Part shown: one piece after another, positions 22,075-33,995 of the stretch
How the letters are laid out: each line of letters starts with the position of its first letter
Numbering within the stretch: the stretch's first letter is position 1
DNA from: Eutypella sp. D-1
Taxonomy: Eukaryota > Ascomycota > Sordariomycetes > Xylariales > Diatrypaceae
Length of the DNA stretch: 64,000 bases
Direction of reading: 5' to 3'
NCBI GenBank assembly: GCA_023313575.1
Contig: JAJTTP010000004.1
Location: 2,604,001 to 2,668,000 of the forward strand
Made by a program: the position numbers and the translations under genes
Notes under the pieces: model-generated
The model's database searches: none
Told to the model about the DNA's origin: nothing
Seen by the model: only the letters and a program-made list of their open reading frames with translations

Positions 22075-23013
22075 CTAGACGCGCTTGAACTTGGCCGAGT
22101 CGCGCAGCTGAGGGATAATGGGGTGACGCTCCTCCCTCACAGCCGTCGCATTCTGAGCCCTCCGAATAGACCCGCTGCGCTTCATATACGCAGGCGCGGT
22201 CGAGTTGGCGAAGATTCCGCGCAGGCTCCGGGCAGCGAGCGGAGAGAGCGAGTTCTCCGACACCCAGTTGGGGAACTCCTCGGACCGCGCCGCCGCCAGG
22301 TCGTGCACCCAGCGACCGACCGAGTCGTGGATGCTGAACGTCGACCCCTCATTCTCCGGCTCGTCCACCGGCGTGCCCGAGTACGCGTATGCGAAGCCCA
22401 CCTGGCCCGCCCCGTCCAGGTTCGTCGGGTTCCCGTCGAAGTCCGTCCAGCTTGAGAACCCCTTCGCTAGCGCCGTCACCTTGTAGTGCGTCGCGTTCGC
22501 GCTGCTCCCCTTCAGCAGCTCCAGGGTGCCGTCCTCGTAGATCTCCGGTTGGTAGTATCCGCTGTGGATGTGTGGTCAGTTTGATCGGTCCAGTCTGTCT
22601 GTATACGACTCCGTGAGGGGCGACTTACTAGGCGGTCCGCGGCGATGCGACGACGGCTTCCCCGTTAGGCCATACGATCGAAAGTGGGTTGTACACCATA
22701 GACCCTCCCCATGCGATGCCAGCCCATCCGATGTCGATAGGTGCTACGATCTGGAGAATGATGTCGTATCCGCCGGCCGCGCTCGCATTCGCCGGTAGCG
22801 CGATGCTGTACTCGACCCCCTCGGGACTGGTGAAGGTCTGGAACGAGATGCCCGTCTCACCGTCGGTGGTTGGGACCGAGTCCTGCGCATGGGCTACGGT
22901 TCTAGCATTAGTGTCTCCCTATGAATTGTGCAAGATGCGGGTTATCCTCATCATTATGGCTTACCGGAGGCCAGCAGGCAAGCAATGCCTGCTCCGACAG
23001 TGCTCAGCTTCAT
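22075..23013 (-). CDS. secreted AA8-type cytochrome b domain protein (CDH-like DOMON, no flavin domain)
   Basis: Three exons, 22965-23013, 22629-22893 and 22075-22561, with introns of 71 and 67 bp, give 266 residues. A signal peptide (MKLSTVGAGIACLLASAHAQ, cleavage after AHA) leads into a domain resembling the cytochrome part of cellobiose dehydrogenase: SFQTFTSPEGVEYSIALP, then IGWAGIAWGGSMVYNPLSIV containing Met82, and later FSIHDSVGRW with His183. Met and His are the axial haem ligands in this family. After about residue 200 the tail is basic and Ser/Ala-rich, without a recognisable CBM1, flavin domain or clear GPI signal. Family role: extracellular electron transfer, for example to lytic polysaccharide monooxygenases. 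A TATA-like box lies about 98 bp upstream of the ATG. Confidence 0.85.
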
Positions 23014-23110
23014 GATGTAGATGTCCAAGGCAACCAAATACAAGGTAGTATAGATGGAAGAAGGGTAAAGGGAAGGCGACTCGGGTACCCCAAGAGGGTC
23101 GAGACCCTCT

Positions 23111-23118
23111 TATATATA
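23111..23118 (-). promoter_or_regulatory. TATA-like box of the AA8 gene
   Basis: TATATATA on the minus strand, about 98 bp before the start codon at 23013, a usual distance for inducible secreted-enzyme genes in filamentous fungi. Identification is by motif only. Confidence 0.45.
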
Positions 23119-24432
23119 TCTGTAGAGCTCGAAAACGTGGCAAGGAATGACGTTTCGCAAATCAGCGTACCCTTGATTGCATATATTAATCTATCCAAGG
23201 AAAGCACGTCGCGGCGGCATTTTTTGTCTTCATTTCGGTCAAACAAGCTTTGGACGTTGATCATGGACGTATATGTATGGCCCCGTTACGTGGACAGATA
23301 ACGTCTTGGGGGGCAACACGGGAGAATTCTCCTGGACCGGGGCGCAACCTCGAGCTTAACGGGGCCGTTATACTTTGTACGCCCTCGACAGATGCCTGTC
23401 CATCCTGCTCGAGAGAAGCAAGTGTAGAGCCAATTCGGCAAATAAGCTCGCCTCCAGCGTAGCAACCCATCCGCTTGGCGCATATAGACTCGTAGTGAAC
23501 ATTCGGGCGAGAACTATGCTTGTGGAGTGTGATGTAAGAAGTATAATGGGCCGGGATGCCAGGGAGTCAAGGGACAATCGGATGTAGAACGCGACATTCC
23601 GCCTGAGCTCGTAGTCGCAAAGACCCAGATGTCCGGATTCGGCAACAAGTCGCCTAGCAAATGATCGTCGAGATTCCTCAAGGCCGCAAGGTCGGGCCTA
23701 ATGGTTCGACTTCGCATCTTTTTTTTTTGGTGGTCCGGGGCGTCCAGGGCGTTGAAGGGGTCATTACTTTTGGGTGTATTGTGATTGGCGGGCTAAATTC
23801 AGGTACCGTCACATTCCCCAATGGCCATACCAGATTGATCGCAATTGCAAGCATGCTCGTCATGCCGTAACCTTCTCGGGCGGTAGGCGACCCTGACGAA
23901 CGAGGAGTTGGGGCAAAATGTGGGACGACATCATGATGTTTGAACCGCCGAAGTTCAGGCTAAGATCAGAACATCCAGGTCCTTTTGAGGATCACCGATC
24001 GCAGCGATGAAAAACAAATCGGCTAACACCCGAAAATTATGTGTATGTAAGTAAATGAGGATAGTCTCCCTGATAGTCTCCCCTCGTACACCCCCCCCCC
24101 CCCCACTCGCACCTTACGTGATGCCCATGAGAAATCGGCCCAGGGCGGGGAGCTTTGCCGAAATAGACACGTCGCTCCGCCTCCGAGTGCCTGCATTAGA
24201 AGTAGATTAATGATAGACATGCCGGGTCTGGGGCAAGGGCAGCCGTGCCGTGAACGATCTACCGCAATGGACGGACCAATGGACACGTCGCCAAATGAGA
24301 ACTTTTGGTCACAAATTTCATTACATTTCTATTTGCCAGATGCCTCCCCCGACTCGACTCGAGGTGTGATTGTGTGCGATGATAACAGAATAATAAGATA
24401 ACCCTGAACAACTGATGGAAATCCCTGAGCAC
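23119..24432. other. spacer, no supported gene
   Basis: About 1.3 kb between two leftward genes. It has a 14-bp C run at 24091-24104 and an isolated T run near 23719. Short frames lack family resemblance and splice signals. Confidence 0.4.
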
Positions 24433-25716
24433 TTAGGTGGTGAGCGGTGATGATACAGGAGCCACCGTCACCTCGAAACCCCCGTCCTTCCTGGGGAGAC
24501 TCGCGGCCTTGAGACCATACTTCGCCGCGATGGCATCATCGGGGACGACTCCCACTTCCGTGATCTTGCGAGCGTTGACGAATCCCGGCTCGGGGCTGTC
24601 CCAGCTGTAGTTCTTCCAGTGCCCCAGCACGTCCCACATCTTCGCCACGACGCCCTGGATCTTCTCGACCCTGTCGAGGCTCCACTGCTTGCGCCTGGCC
24701 AGCTCGGCATCTGCCGCGTCCTCCGGAACCAGGCCCTCGACCACGCTGTTGAACACCCGGTATGTCTCCTCGAGCTCCGCCACACTCGACACGCCCATGA
24801 CGCTCGCACCGACCCGGCCTACGTTCGCCACCTGCCGGGGATAGCTTCCCCGCGGCCCGCCCACCCTGGCCCAGTTGTCCAGGGACCATCGGATGGCGAC
24901 GACCTCGAGCTTCTCGCCGGCCTCCTGGGCGACGGGCACGAGGTCCTGACAGGCTTGCCTCAGACACTCGGGGCTGGGATGCCACGTGGCCATGGGGCCC
25001 CTGTCCACCCCTCGGGTCGTCAACAGCCCCATGCCCAGCATGCTGGCGTTCAGGACGACGTCGACGCCGGCCTCGGTGAAGCGCCGCATGGCCGCGAGCC
25101 CCAGCGTCGTGTTCTGGATCGTGAAGTGCCCGTAGCTCAGCACGGCGTCCAGCGGCTCCCCCGTCTCCCGCAACACCATCTCCGCCAGCTCGCACAGCTT
25201 CTCCACGGGATACCCGCTGATCCCCACGTACCGCACCACGCCCTCATCGCGCAGCCGCCGCAGCTCCCGCACCGCGCCAAGCACCTCCGCCGGCGACACG
25301 AACTCTACGTCGTGTGTGTAGACCAGGTCCAGGTACGGCGTGTGCAGCCGCTCCAGGCTCCGGCATACCGAGTAGCGGATCCAGGCCGGGCTGTAGTCGA
25401 AGACATTCCCGGCGATCCGGCCCGCCTTCGTGACGAGGAAGTACGACGATCGCGGGTGCTTCTTGGTCACGGACGGGTGCGAAAGCGCGTTGCCCAGGAT
25501 GATCTCCGACGGGCCGTAGTATGGGGAGGTGTCGAACGCGGAAACGCCGAGCTCGAGGGCCCGGGAGATGATGGATAGCGCGGGCAGCTCCTCCTCGTTG
25601 AACGGGTCGTGGACGTATTGGGTGTTGAATGTCGCGGTGCCTAAGATCAGGGGAGGGATGGTCTCGTGAAGAGGTCGATGGCCACGCTGCGTCGCGTCGA
25701 TGCCCATAGAGCCCAT
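24433..25716 (-). CDS. aldo/keto reductase, Ara2-type D-arabinose / L-galactose 1-dehydrogenase
   Basis: An intronless frame of 427 residues from the ATG at 25716; the frame is open further upstream but only from a TTG, so the ATG is preferred. The AKR catalytic tetrad is visible: Asp and Tyr in SAFDTSPYYGPSEIILG, Lys in YFLVTKAGRI, His in DLVYTHDVEFVSP. Further family blocks are PPLILGTATFNTQY, GVVRYVGISGYPVEKL and VVAIRWSLDN. The combination matches yeast Ara2-like and plant L-galactose dehydrogenases, which oxidise D-arabinose or L-galactose with NAD in the synthesis of erythroascorbate or ascorbate in the cytosol. The C-terminal about 60 residues extend past the barrel, as in fungal homologues. 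It is a single gene with no obvious pathway neighbour. Confidence 0.88.
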   Translation of the reverse strand: MGSMGIDATQRGHRPLHETIPPLILGTATFNTQYVHDPFNEEELPALSIISRALELGVSAFDTSPYYGPSEIILGNALSHPSVTKKHPRSSYFLVTKAGRIAGNVFDYSPAWIRYSVCRSLERLHTPYLDLVYTHDVEFVSPAEVLGAVRELRRLRDEGVVRYVGISGYPVEKLCELAEMVLRETGEPLDAVLSYGHFTIQNTTLGLAAMRRFTEAGVDVVLNASMLGMGLLTTRGVDRGPMATWHPSPECLRQACQDLVPVAQEAGEKLEVVAIRWSLDNWARVGGPRGSYPRQVANVGRVGASVMGVSSVAELEETYRVFNSVVEGLVPEDAADAELARRKQWSLDRVEKIQGVVAKMWDVLGHWKNYSWDSPEPGFVNARKITEVGVVPDDAIAAKYGLKAASLPRKDGGFEVTVAPVSSPLTT

Positions 25717-27494
25717 CGCGGCGGTAACGTAATACTGCGAAGAGGGTTGGGGAGGTGCGAAGAAAGCTAACTCCAGGTGGGTTTGAGAAACTTTAATACT
25801 TATTCGCAACGTGTGGATGGATGGTCGGAACCGTGCCGGCCTTGTAGTGGGGGTTTGGGAGATTTGCGGATCGTAGTTAAACAGACGGCAAAGTCAAGGC
25901 ACTATGAGGAGCCGGACGGGTCCTCTAGATTATGCGCATCATCATTTCTAAATAGGTGGTGTCGTCAACAAGTATGTGTGCGACCGCCATAAGTAGGAAC
26001 GGACTGGAAGGTGGAAGGGAAGATAATGTATGTCTTAGAATCGCTCGTAAAGTCACCGCCAAAAACACGTTTGTAATCACGGCGATATGTAATGATTCAT
26101 GGCGTGCCCCTATCTGTCGGGGCTAACTTTAGATGCCTAATTACTGTAGCTATCTATCACGAAGAGAACGGACGGCCAGGACCCCTCAAAAAGAAGTCCA
26201 GGGATCGCACAATTACGGCACAATTACCCTACTACCTAGGCAGGGACCTGCGCAGAAAGGGCGTGCCGACGCCACCGAGCGACAAAAAAGGGCTCAGCGC
26301 TAGACCAGTATAGAGTTTAGCGACCCTATGGCAAGCTGCGGGACGAACAGATCTCGGCGAAAAGGCGCATCTTGGCGAAGCACGTCAGATGGGTTTGTCA
26401 GCCAGTCGTAGTCCACGATCTAATCAATCAACTGGGGACTCCCCGATCGTTGGTCCTAGTCAAGTGGAATCGCCATCTTACGCTATTTCAAGCTCGATTC
26501 GGAGCCACTACCGTTACACCTTGGGCCCTGGACTAACTAGTGACTGCAGCAAGCCGCAGGCTGTGACTATAAGGTTCGTGTGTTTGAGACCTTAAAAGGT
26601 GTGTCAACTTCTAGGATATTCCAGTCACCCAGTGTCTGAAGGCCTTTGTAGAAGGAACGGGACATCATGCAAGATGAAAGGCAAACCGACACGCTGACAA
26701 GTAGGTAGATAAGGGGGTAGTGGCTGTGTTACTTATAGGTGAGACAGAGTTGGTAGCAGGGACATGGTTGTTTGCGTCTTCAGCGCAACACATCCGAGAT
26801 GCTTAAAACCGAGCCGAGCCCAGCCCAAATCCGACTCCAAACTCCGCTTTCGTTCCAACATACCCAACGATAAACACACCGATTCCCTACATCATGGTCT
26901 CTGCTAAAGTGTAAATCCTTTGGCTGTGGTCAATAGATATGACGTATAAATATGTCCAAAGGTAGCTCGATTGCTTCGATGAGTGGCTATCAGTGTGGAT
27001 TGAACGGAGGCATATCATATATGACTGGCATTTACCCTAGAAGCTCATGAGTACGCCGCCAATATCGTGCCAACATGTTCATTGAATAGGTAAACCCATG
27101 ACCTATCCAGTGTATCAATTGTATATGTAATTTACACGGTACTCACTTGGCCAGTAATGGCAAGCCGAACTAGACAATCGATTATGATGACTTCCATTGG
27201 GCTGGTCGAAATCCGGTAGTTGAGGGGTATGGGTGTCACATAAATCATTCCGTCGCGATCAATACACTTCTCATTGATCTTCGCGAAATTAAACGCGGCT
27301 GTCTCCTCACTCTCGTATGGCACTATATGCGTCGATGAGGGGTATCTACTGTCGTCGCTATGTTAACGACTTCGCCTGGCTAATTGGCCCTGTGCTCCAT
27401 TGTCCCGGGTCTATAGATGTCTCAGGCGAACCATTGGATATGGGGCCAGTACTATGGCTATATGGCAGATATAACGAATGCTTGTAGCTATGCT

Positions 27495-27513
27495 GGGGGG
27501 GGGGGGGGGGGGG
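27495..27513. repeat. 19-bp G homopolymer
   Basis: Uninterrupted G residues between CATGCT-like and TGTGTA sequence. One of several G/C homopolymers of 14-24 bp in the window. Confidence 0.95.
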
Positions 27514-27713
27514 TGTGTATCCGACTTGTGCGCTTAATCGCATTCGCTTGTAAGATCTGATATTAGAAAACGAGAGTCGCTGTAGAGTATGGTCGACCCG
27601 TCTTGTCGTGTAGACATTACCTACTTGTACAACCGTAGATCACGGGAATCTATGGACTAGTCCCTACTCCTCGCATCTGAGTGGCTTCCGCAAACACTGG
27701 ATATGCACCATCA

Positions 27714-27909
27714 GTATAAGGAGAGATAGTCATACGCCCGCAAAATGGGCTATCTGAAGCCAGGTTTATATATAAAAGGCTTCGGCCCTTTTACATTTAG
27801 AAAAAATAATACGTTATAATTTGACATATTTAGGCCTCAATATAAAATCCTGGCGAGCTTCCGTCGTATTCGCGGGCACCTATCACTTTGGTACTATGAA
27901 CCCCTGACA
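27714..27909 (+). repeat. half copy of palindromic element (see 42098-42525)
   Basis: Shares, in the same order, AAGGAGAGATAGTCAYACGCC, a GGGCTATCTGRAGC-like block, a TATATATA segment, a hairpin with GGCTTCGGCC, and the end block GTATTCGCGGGCACCTATCA with flanking CTGGCGAGC and GGTACTATG, finishing at CCCCTGACA. It matches only the right arm of the element at 42.1-42.5 kb; the left arm is missing here. Confidence 0.8.
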
Positions 27910-28686
27910 ATCAGACTGCCCTCTCCGATCACATCTAAGCCTCAAGGGACCTCTTATAGCAGCTATCAAGCTGATATAGAGAGTAACACACCTAAGAGTG
28001 GCCGTCGAACGATTCCGGATTCCGAGAAGCGGGGGACGGAATGGTTCTGGTTATCGGGACTCATGGTAACCTAAGATCTGGGGAAATGGACCTGAGATAG
28101 CGACGATGCTACCGTCACGTCCAGCCCTACGAGCACACAATCGGGCGTCAGCTGGAGTGTTTACGAAAAACACACGAATAGGAAGATTCCTGCGCACCCG
28201 AAGTCTGATGTTACATTCGCCAAGACGGGGAATTCCTGGGTTGAAGCCATCGTAGCCGCTTCACCTTCTCAAATTGAGCCTGCATCAGCCGCCGTTCGTC
28301 CTGCGTCAGGCTAGCATATGCTGAGGGGATTTAATAATTGGTGACATATCAGGCTATTTCCCCGCAAGGGTATGGTGGCAAGGCGGGCCGTATTAGGGAC
28401 GGTTCCCCTGGTTCCGGCGCCGTACCGGGTTTAACCCGACCCCAGAATCCATCTCACCCCCCATGCTTACCACCGTCTTGGCTATGTACAGCGCAGCAAC
28501 CTACATCGCTACCTTCTTCCTTCGAGCAATAGGGCGGGGCTGGACGATGGTAGCTCTCGTGTAGCCGAGGCGCATGGCGCCAGCATGCTTTTCTAGCTTT
28601 CCTTTAAAGAGGAGGGCGACCGATGCCGATCGGTGGCAAGCGTGCGTTGTCTCCCCTCCTCTATCCTTCTGATTCCCCTCTTCACC

Positions 28687-30084
28687 ATGCAGCGGTTCTC
28701 CCTCCTACACCTCGTCGTATCAGCGGCAACCGCCATGGCGCAACAACCAGGTGAAGACGGACGATACACGATCAGCGCGCCGGGAATCAAGGCACAGGTG
28801 AGAGAGCGTGTTGGCGTCGGCGCTACGATTGATTACGTTCTGGTCTGACTTGTGGCTAGTTTATCCCGTACGGGGCAACACTGACGAACTTGTTCGTCAA
28901 AGACAGGAATGGTGAAGATGTAGACGTCGTCCTAGGCTACGATGACCTTGACTACTACCGTACGTATTCCCATCTGTAATCTATGGTTTGGCGCATGGGT
29001 GGAGACTGACTGGAAATGCTTTTAGCTGAGGACCCGGGCCACCCTGTGTATAATTCGATCCCCGGTCGTTATGTGAACCGGATTGGGAACGGAAAATATA
29101 CTCTCGATGGTGTTACCTACACTACGGAGAAGAACGATGGCAGCAACACATTGCACAGCGGAAGCAACAACTGGTCGTACCGAACGTGGGAGGTGGACCA
29201 CGTGACGGAGGATTCGATCACCTTCTCGATTCACGACCCTGCGGAATCATCGCAGGGCATGCCCGGTGATGTTGATGCCAAGGTTACGTACAGCGTCAGT
29301 AATGGCGTATGGAAGATTAAGATGGAGGCCACATCTCAGGATGAGAGGACTCGTACGTATATAATACTGCATGGCTTCAAATGAGATCCACCGCTAACAC
29401 GAGACAGCCCTCATGTTGACCCAGCATACGTACTTCAACCTCGACGCCTTCAAAGACCCCTCGACGAACAAGGTCTGGAACCACACCCTCTACCTCCCGT
29501 ATTCGCAGCGCTATCTTCCCGCCGACGACAGCGCCTTGCCGACGGGCGACATTGTCAAGGCCCTAGCCGGCAGCATCAACGATTTCGCCAGCAAGCCGGA
29601 TCTGGAGTTGGGCCACGCCAAGAACGATCCCGCCTTCTCCGGGAACTGCGGTGCCGGCGGTCAGTGCGAGGGCTACAACGGTTACTGGCTGATTGAGAAC
29701 GCGCCCAAGGACGCCGTCGTCGCTTCCCTGGCCAGCCCCTTTTCCGGAATCAAGGCTGAGCTTCGGACCGACCAGGCCGGCCTTGTTGTCTACTCTTGTA
29801 ACTGGTTCGATGGGACTGCCCCTCTCAAGAGCACCCAGGGCTTGGAGGACAGGAAGACCGTGGGGCGCAGCTCGTGCGTCGCCATTGAGGCTCACGATTA
29901 CGTCGACGGCATAAACCAGTAAGTATCCCCCCTATTGATTGACCCGGGGCAATTCGCCTATATTTCTGATTCTAGTCATGCTGACGTTCCCGCCAGCCCG
30001 GAATGGGGACGCCTCAAGAAACAGATCACCGGCCCAGGTGAGACTTACACTTGGGAGAGTTCTTGGACCTTTAGCCTGATCTAG
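28687..30084 (+). CDS. secreted aldose 1-epimerase (galactose mutarotase family)
   Basis: Five exons, 28687-28797, 28860-28959, 29026-29352, 29408-29918 and 29997-30084, all in phase, give 378 residues. The signal peptide is MQRFSLLHLVVSAATAMA. Family blocks: FIPYGATLTNLFVKDRNG, DVVLGYDDLDYY, PGRYVNRIGNGKYTLDG, NTLHSGSNNWSYRTWEV, the catalytic-His block MLTQHTYFNLDAF, and the Glu-containing block CVAIEAHDYVDGINHPEWG near the end. The enzyme interconverts alpha- and beta-anomers of aldoses such as glucose and galactose; the signal peptide places this one outside the cell. The last intron has two candidate acceptors (29974-29975 and 29995-29996); the second gives the conserved INHPEW and a CTGAC branch site, so it was chosen. 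Confidence 0.9.
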
Positions 30085-30743
30085 ACCCGGTACATTGACG
30101 ACGAGTATTGATCTAGTAGAGACACATTGAGACTCCTCATAGTCTACATAGAATAGTATGTCGTCGTAAAAGATCTGTATTGAGTTGTGAATATGCTTCA
30201 AAGAATTCTCCCACGCTCTTCGTGAGACTTTTTGCACTATGACCCTGACGTCACTTTTCCGATCGGCCATCCATGAATGTAAGTGGGTAGGTAAGCCGAT
30301 GGTGGATAGCTTTTTAGTGAGAGATAACAAACTAGCCAGGTCCCTGCTTATGAGCAGCGAGTCATCTGCCCCTACGGTTAACGATAATTGGGTTGCGTTG
30401 CAGAATTCTAGAACGGACTATCTGTATGGTCTGCCTCGACCTGCAAGCCATAGATGCTTGGTTCGCCGGTGTGCCGTGCCTATGTAATGCCTATGTGTGT
30501 TGAGTAGTATTGCCAAAGCCATAGCGGACCTGCCAAGAGACCCGATAATCCCCTGTCATTGTCTGATGTTGCCTGGCTAGCGTATGCTAGAGTGGTTAGT
30601 TGGTTCAGGCATGTTCAGGTAAACCCCCTCCCATCTAGCAACGTTTCCACACTCACGTCATGGGGGAAAGGAGGGAAGGGAGCAAGGGAGGAATACGAGT
30701 TTAGAGATTCCCATCGAGCACAACACTTTCCGATGTCGATCTT

Positions 30744-31073
30744 TCAGAAACTTGTGCACCCACAACACCCCCACGAGCTGAGCCCTTTCAGACGCCCAGG
30801 CTGCCGGTCTCGGACTTTGGATCCCAGGGTCTCTGTTTCCAGCTGACATTCGTACAATCCATCCATTCCAGGCCGTTGAATTTCTAACATCACTTCCCTA
30901 TAGCATATAGAGACTCTCACGGAACACACCAACGCACGATATGCTCTATGATCGTCTAGGAGCGGGAAGGGGGTTGCAACTCACCTGAATCTGACCGTTG
31001 CGACCGCAGGCAGCGCCGTCAGCAAGGTGGCGAGCGCGAGCTCCTGCAGCGTTCTAGATCGTCCTTTCATCAT
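30744..31073 (-). CDS. candidate small secreted protein, 80 aa (weak)
   Basis: A minus-strand ATG at 31073 opens a 29-codon exon (30985-31073) with a signal-peptide-like hydrophobic stretch, LALATLLTALPAVA, ending exactly at a consensus GTGAGT donor. A TATAG acceptor before 30897 allows an 87-bp intron and an in-phase second exon (30744-30897), giving an 80-residue product with four Cys near its end (YECQLE, GCCGC). No branch site of the usual kind was found and no family is recognised. It may be a real small effector-type gene, a decayed gene or chance. Confidence 0.28.
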
Positions 31074-32490
31074 AATCGTCCCAGTAGCAGTTAAACCTCT
31101 CTATTTTTCTACGTCATTTCCTGATAACCCAGATGGCTTTCATGTAAAAGGACGTCACTTTTTTCGGTGAAGATAGATCTCGAACCGTAAAGTTCAACGG
31201 AACTAGTGACAGTCAGGCCGCAAAACATAGACACAAGATCAGCACCCCCGTCCGCGCTTCACGAGCTGCCGCGTCGACGGCCCCCCCCTTCACGTGAGCC
31301 GCGATAGCTGTGTGCTTTTCCCGGTCGAAGGAGAAGGTTTGGGTAAGGCACAGGCCGATCGACCAGGCTACGCAGTCACGCGAGAAGAAAATGCGGAACC
31401 CAGCGTTCACTAGTGGAAGATCTATCTTGTCGGCCATTGGCCGGGAGTCTTCCATGTTGGGCGCCATCCTTCTAGAAAATGGCCTGATCTGTTCGACATC
31501 GTTAAACGGGCGAACTTATCGCCTCCCCGGAATGAGGTGATCCTGGCCGGCGCGCTGCCGTTAGTGGGGGATCGACGTGCTGAAAGGAGAACGGGGATGA
31601 TGCCTGGACCCTGAAAATGAGGGCGAAGGGCCAGGGGCGTCCCTTTTCGATTGGTCTACTACATACTGCAAAGTCCTTGACCTACCTTGCCTACCATCCC
31701 ATGTCACCATGTAAGAACGGTCTAATGCTACTACTGCTGCTTGTCAGCCTCAGCCCAGCACCCACTGACGACCCTTTGCGACGTGTCTTTTCACTTAAGC
31801 TTTCCCGTCCCGTATTAATACCGATGACGCGCTTGGACGATCCACCGTGACATCATAATAGATCGTGAGGACTATTTCGGCCCCAACAGGGCGTCTCCTC
31901 AGTATTGAACGGGGAAATAGGAGAACCAGGGGGAAGGGGGAGGGGGGTCTGTAGCTTCGTGGTGGGATGAAGGCGGAATGTCCTCCTGCAACCGCACGCA
32001 GATCGCCGGTGTAATCTTCGTACAAAAACCTGGCATGTAGCCCTCCGTTTCCTTGATCTCGGAAGGTTTTTTTTTTTGTTTTTTGTTTTCCTTTTTTGAA
32101 TCAAGCGAAACCGAAACCTGAACCCACTTGCTACGTTGAACCGACTATCGTTTCCTAATTGTGATTCCACCGGTGAGGAATAATATCACTTGCTCCGTCC
32201 TTTTTTGTGTGCGTCTAAACCCTCCTAAGCCACGAGCGACGCAAAGTTGGCCAACCTTGTTGGAAGACCCTGAAATCCCAATCCAGTAACCCGTACGAAC
32301 CCCTACTCTAGCCTCCAAATTCAGGGTCCTGCCACTACCACTACCACTACCCCGCCACTATCCCCTCCCCTCGCCCCCCCCCTGTCGGCGGATGCAACCG
32401 AGCGCTAGATCCCCGGAAACCCACTATCTACCCGATCCGTTCCTTCGGCCTACCTAGTCGCCTAGCTGCCTAGCTCAGGGCCCCTAAATC
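31074..32490. other. spacer, no supported gene
   Basis: Contains T-rich (32067-32097) and CCACTACCACTACCACTACC stretches near 32331-32350. No coding frame with support. Confidence 0.4.
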
Positions 32491-33136
32491 ATGGCTAATA
32501 ACGGCCGGCCACAGGGATCTAGCGTCGCTGGTTCAGCGCGTGCGGTTCACTACCTGAAGTGAGTATGGGGATAGAAATTCATGTGTAACTAACAGTGAGA
32601 CCACAGCGCGGTTGCTGTCCCTTTAGATATATACTTTGTATAACTGATCAGGATTACCAGGTTATTTTTGGAAAAAAAGAAGAAAAAAAAGAAAAAAAAA
32701 AGCCTTGCAAATCTGTCTCGTAGTTGGAGATTTGTTAAAATGCCGGTTATTCTGATCTTTTATTTACGTAGGGCATGCCAGTCTCCGTGCGTGGTTAGGG
32801 GTAGTGAGAGTGTGCTGTAAACCTCGACCTTGCTCGAGGGTGTTGTCTTGTCTCGGGGTTTAGCTTTCAACTTGCGTCTGGATCATGTTTTTGTAACTAA
32901 CAACGTGATGATTCAGTCATGAGGTCGACCAGGCGACTCCAAGGGCTACTGTGAACGTCCCGGAAGACATGGCCTATAACCTCCAACGTTTCGCCAACCC
33001 CCAAAGCCACGCCGGAGATATTCTCAACCGCCCGCCCGTTGGCATGGGTCGTCCTCTGACTGAGCAAGAGTCGCAGCAGCGTATGACTGCGCTATTAGCA
33101 ACTATCACGCCGCATTTGCCAACCGCGAAGAAATGA
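32491..33136 (+). CDS. hypothetical 95-aa protein, two exons
   Basis: Exon 1 (32491-32558) starts with ATGGCTAATAACGG and ends at a GTGAGT donor. Exon 2 (32917-33136) follows a CTAAC branch element and an ATTCAG acceptor; the junction is in phase 2 and the product ends TITPHLPTAKK. The 358-bp intron is long for this window and contains an A-rich (GAAAAAA)n tract at about 32671-32701. The protein is hydrophilic, with no signal peptide or membrane segment; segments such as NVPEDMAYNLQRFANPQSHA and GRPLTEQESQQRM suggest a helical, conserved fungal protein, but no family is recognised. Coding status is inferred from splice signals and amino-acid composition. Confidence 0.5.
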
Positions 33137-33995
33137 CAGATATCCAGCTGGTATCTAAGTATGGGATTGCCACGCTGCCATATATCCATCGCTCTGCGAA
33201 CCACGTCACTTCGGAGGAGGATTCGCTCAATGGATGTGTTGCACTTGTGTAGCTATAAAGCGTGCCACAGAATGATGTTATTGTAAGTTGAAACCTAACA
33301 CAAGAGCCGGGAGTATTGCGCTTTGCTAACATGTGATGTAGGCTTGGTGGTCGGGTGGGAAGGGGTGAGGATGACGCCCACGTTGTATTGCCCGGAGGGG
33401 TCCTATGTAAGAATCGCAACTCAACTAGAAAATCTAGCAATTTCCAAATTTTTATTGCCTGTAGTATGCCCTTAGTATACATTGATTCATGAGCCGTGAT
33501 CGATACGTGATGTCCGTGGTACTTGAGCCTAGTATTTAAGCCATTATGTTAAGACAAGGTCATTGTTATATATCACGGATTTTCGCCGAGGACGAATGTG
33601 AAGACAGGGGGAACTATAGCCTCTACGCAATAAGGTGATGCGAGTATTCGTGTCGATTGCCTTCGGCCAGACTATTGTCTATGCTTGCCGGGCGCCTCGG
33701 GAGATGCAAATGTTCTCAACTTCCCCACCCCCCGTAGTCAACCATAGAACAGATTCTAGTCTGACGATTCCGCTCCCCGTTAGTGGCACCAGACGGCGTC
33801 CATATCAAAACTGAAGTGTGACGGAACGAGTCGGGTGGCAGGAAGGGTATGATACCATTTCTTTCGTGGTAACCGGTCGGCACCTTGTCTACCTCTAGAG
33901 ACAGCTGAACGCCACCCATTAAACCTGATGTCATTCGAGTCCTTGTATCTCCACGGATAGCCCGCACAAGTACGTGTGCTAGGAGCGATACCCAC
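33137..33995. other. spacer, no supported gene
   Basis: 3' regions of two convergent genes. No coding frame with support. Confidence 0.4.

Larger units (their letters stand above)
25717..28686. other. 3-kb AT-richer spacer with repeat-element remnant
   Basis: Divergent promoters of the aldo/keto reductase and the epimerase lie at its ends. It includes a 19-bp G run at 27495-27513 and the half copy of a palindromic element at 27714-27909. A minus-strand open stretch at about 27132-27320, ending in a GTGAGT donor, looks coding-like but has no ATG and no family match. Confidence 0.45.

Noticed and set aside
24619..25578. 319-codon frame opposite the aldo/keto reductase
   Set aside because: Antisense shadow; the minus strand has all catalytic motifs of the reductase.
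27132..27320. Minus-strand coding-like stretch ending at a GTGAGT donor
   Set aside because: No ATG, no acceptor-supported upstream exon and no recognisable family; could be a gene remnant, but evidence is insufficient.
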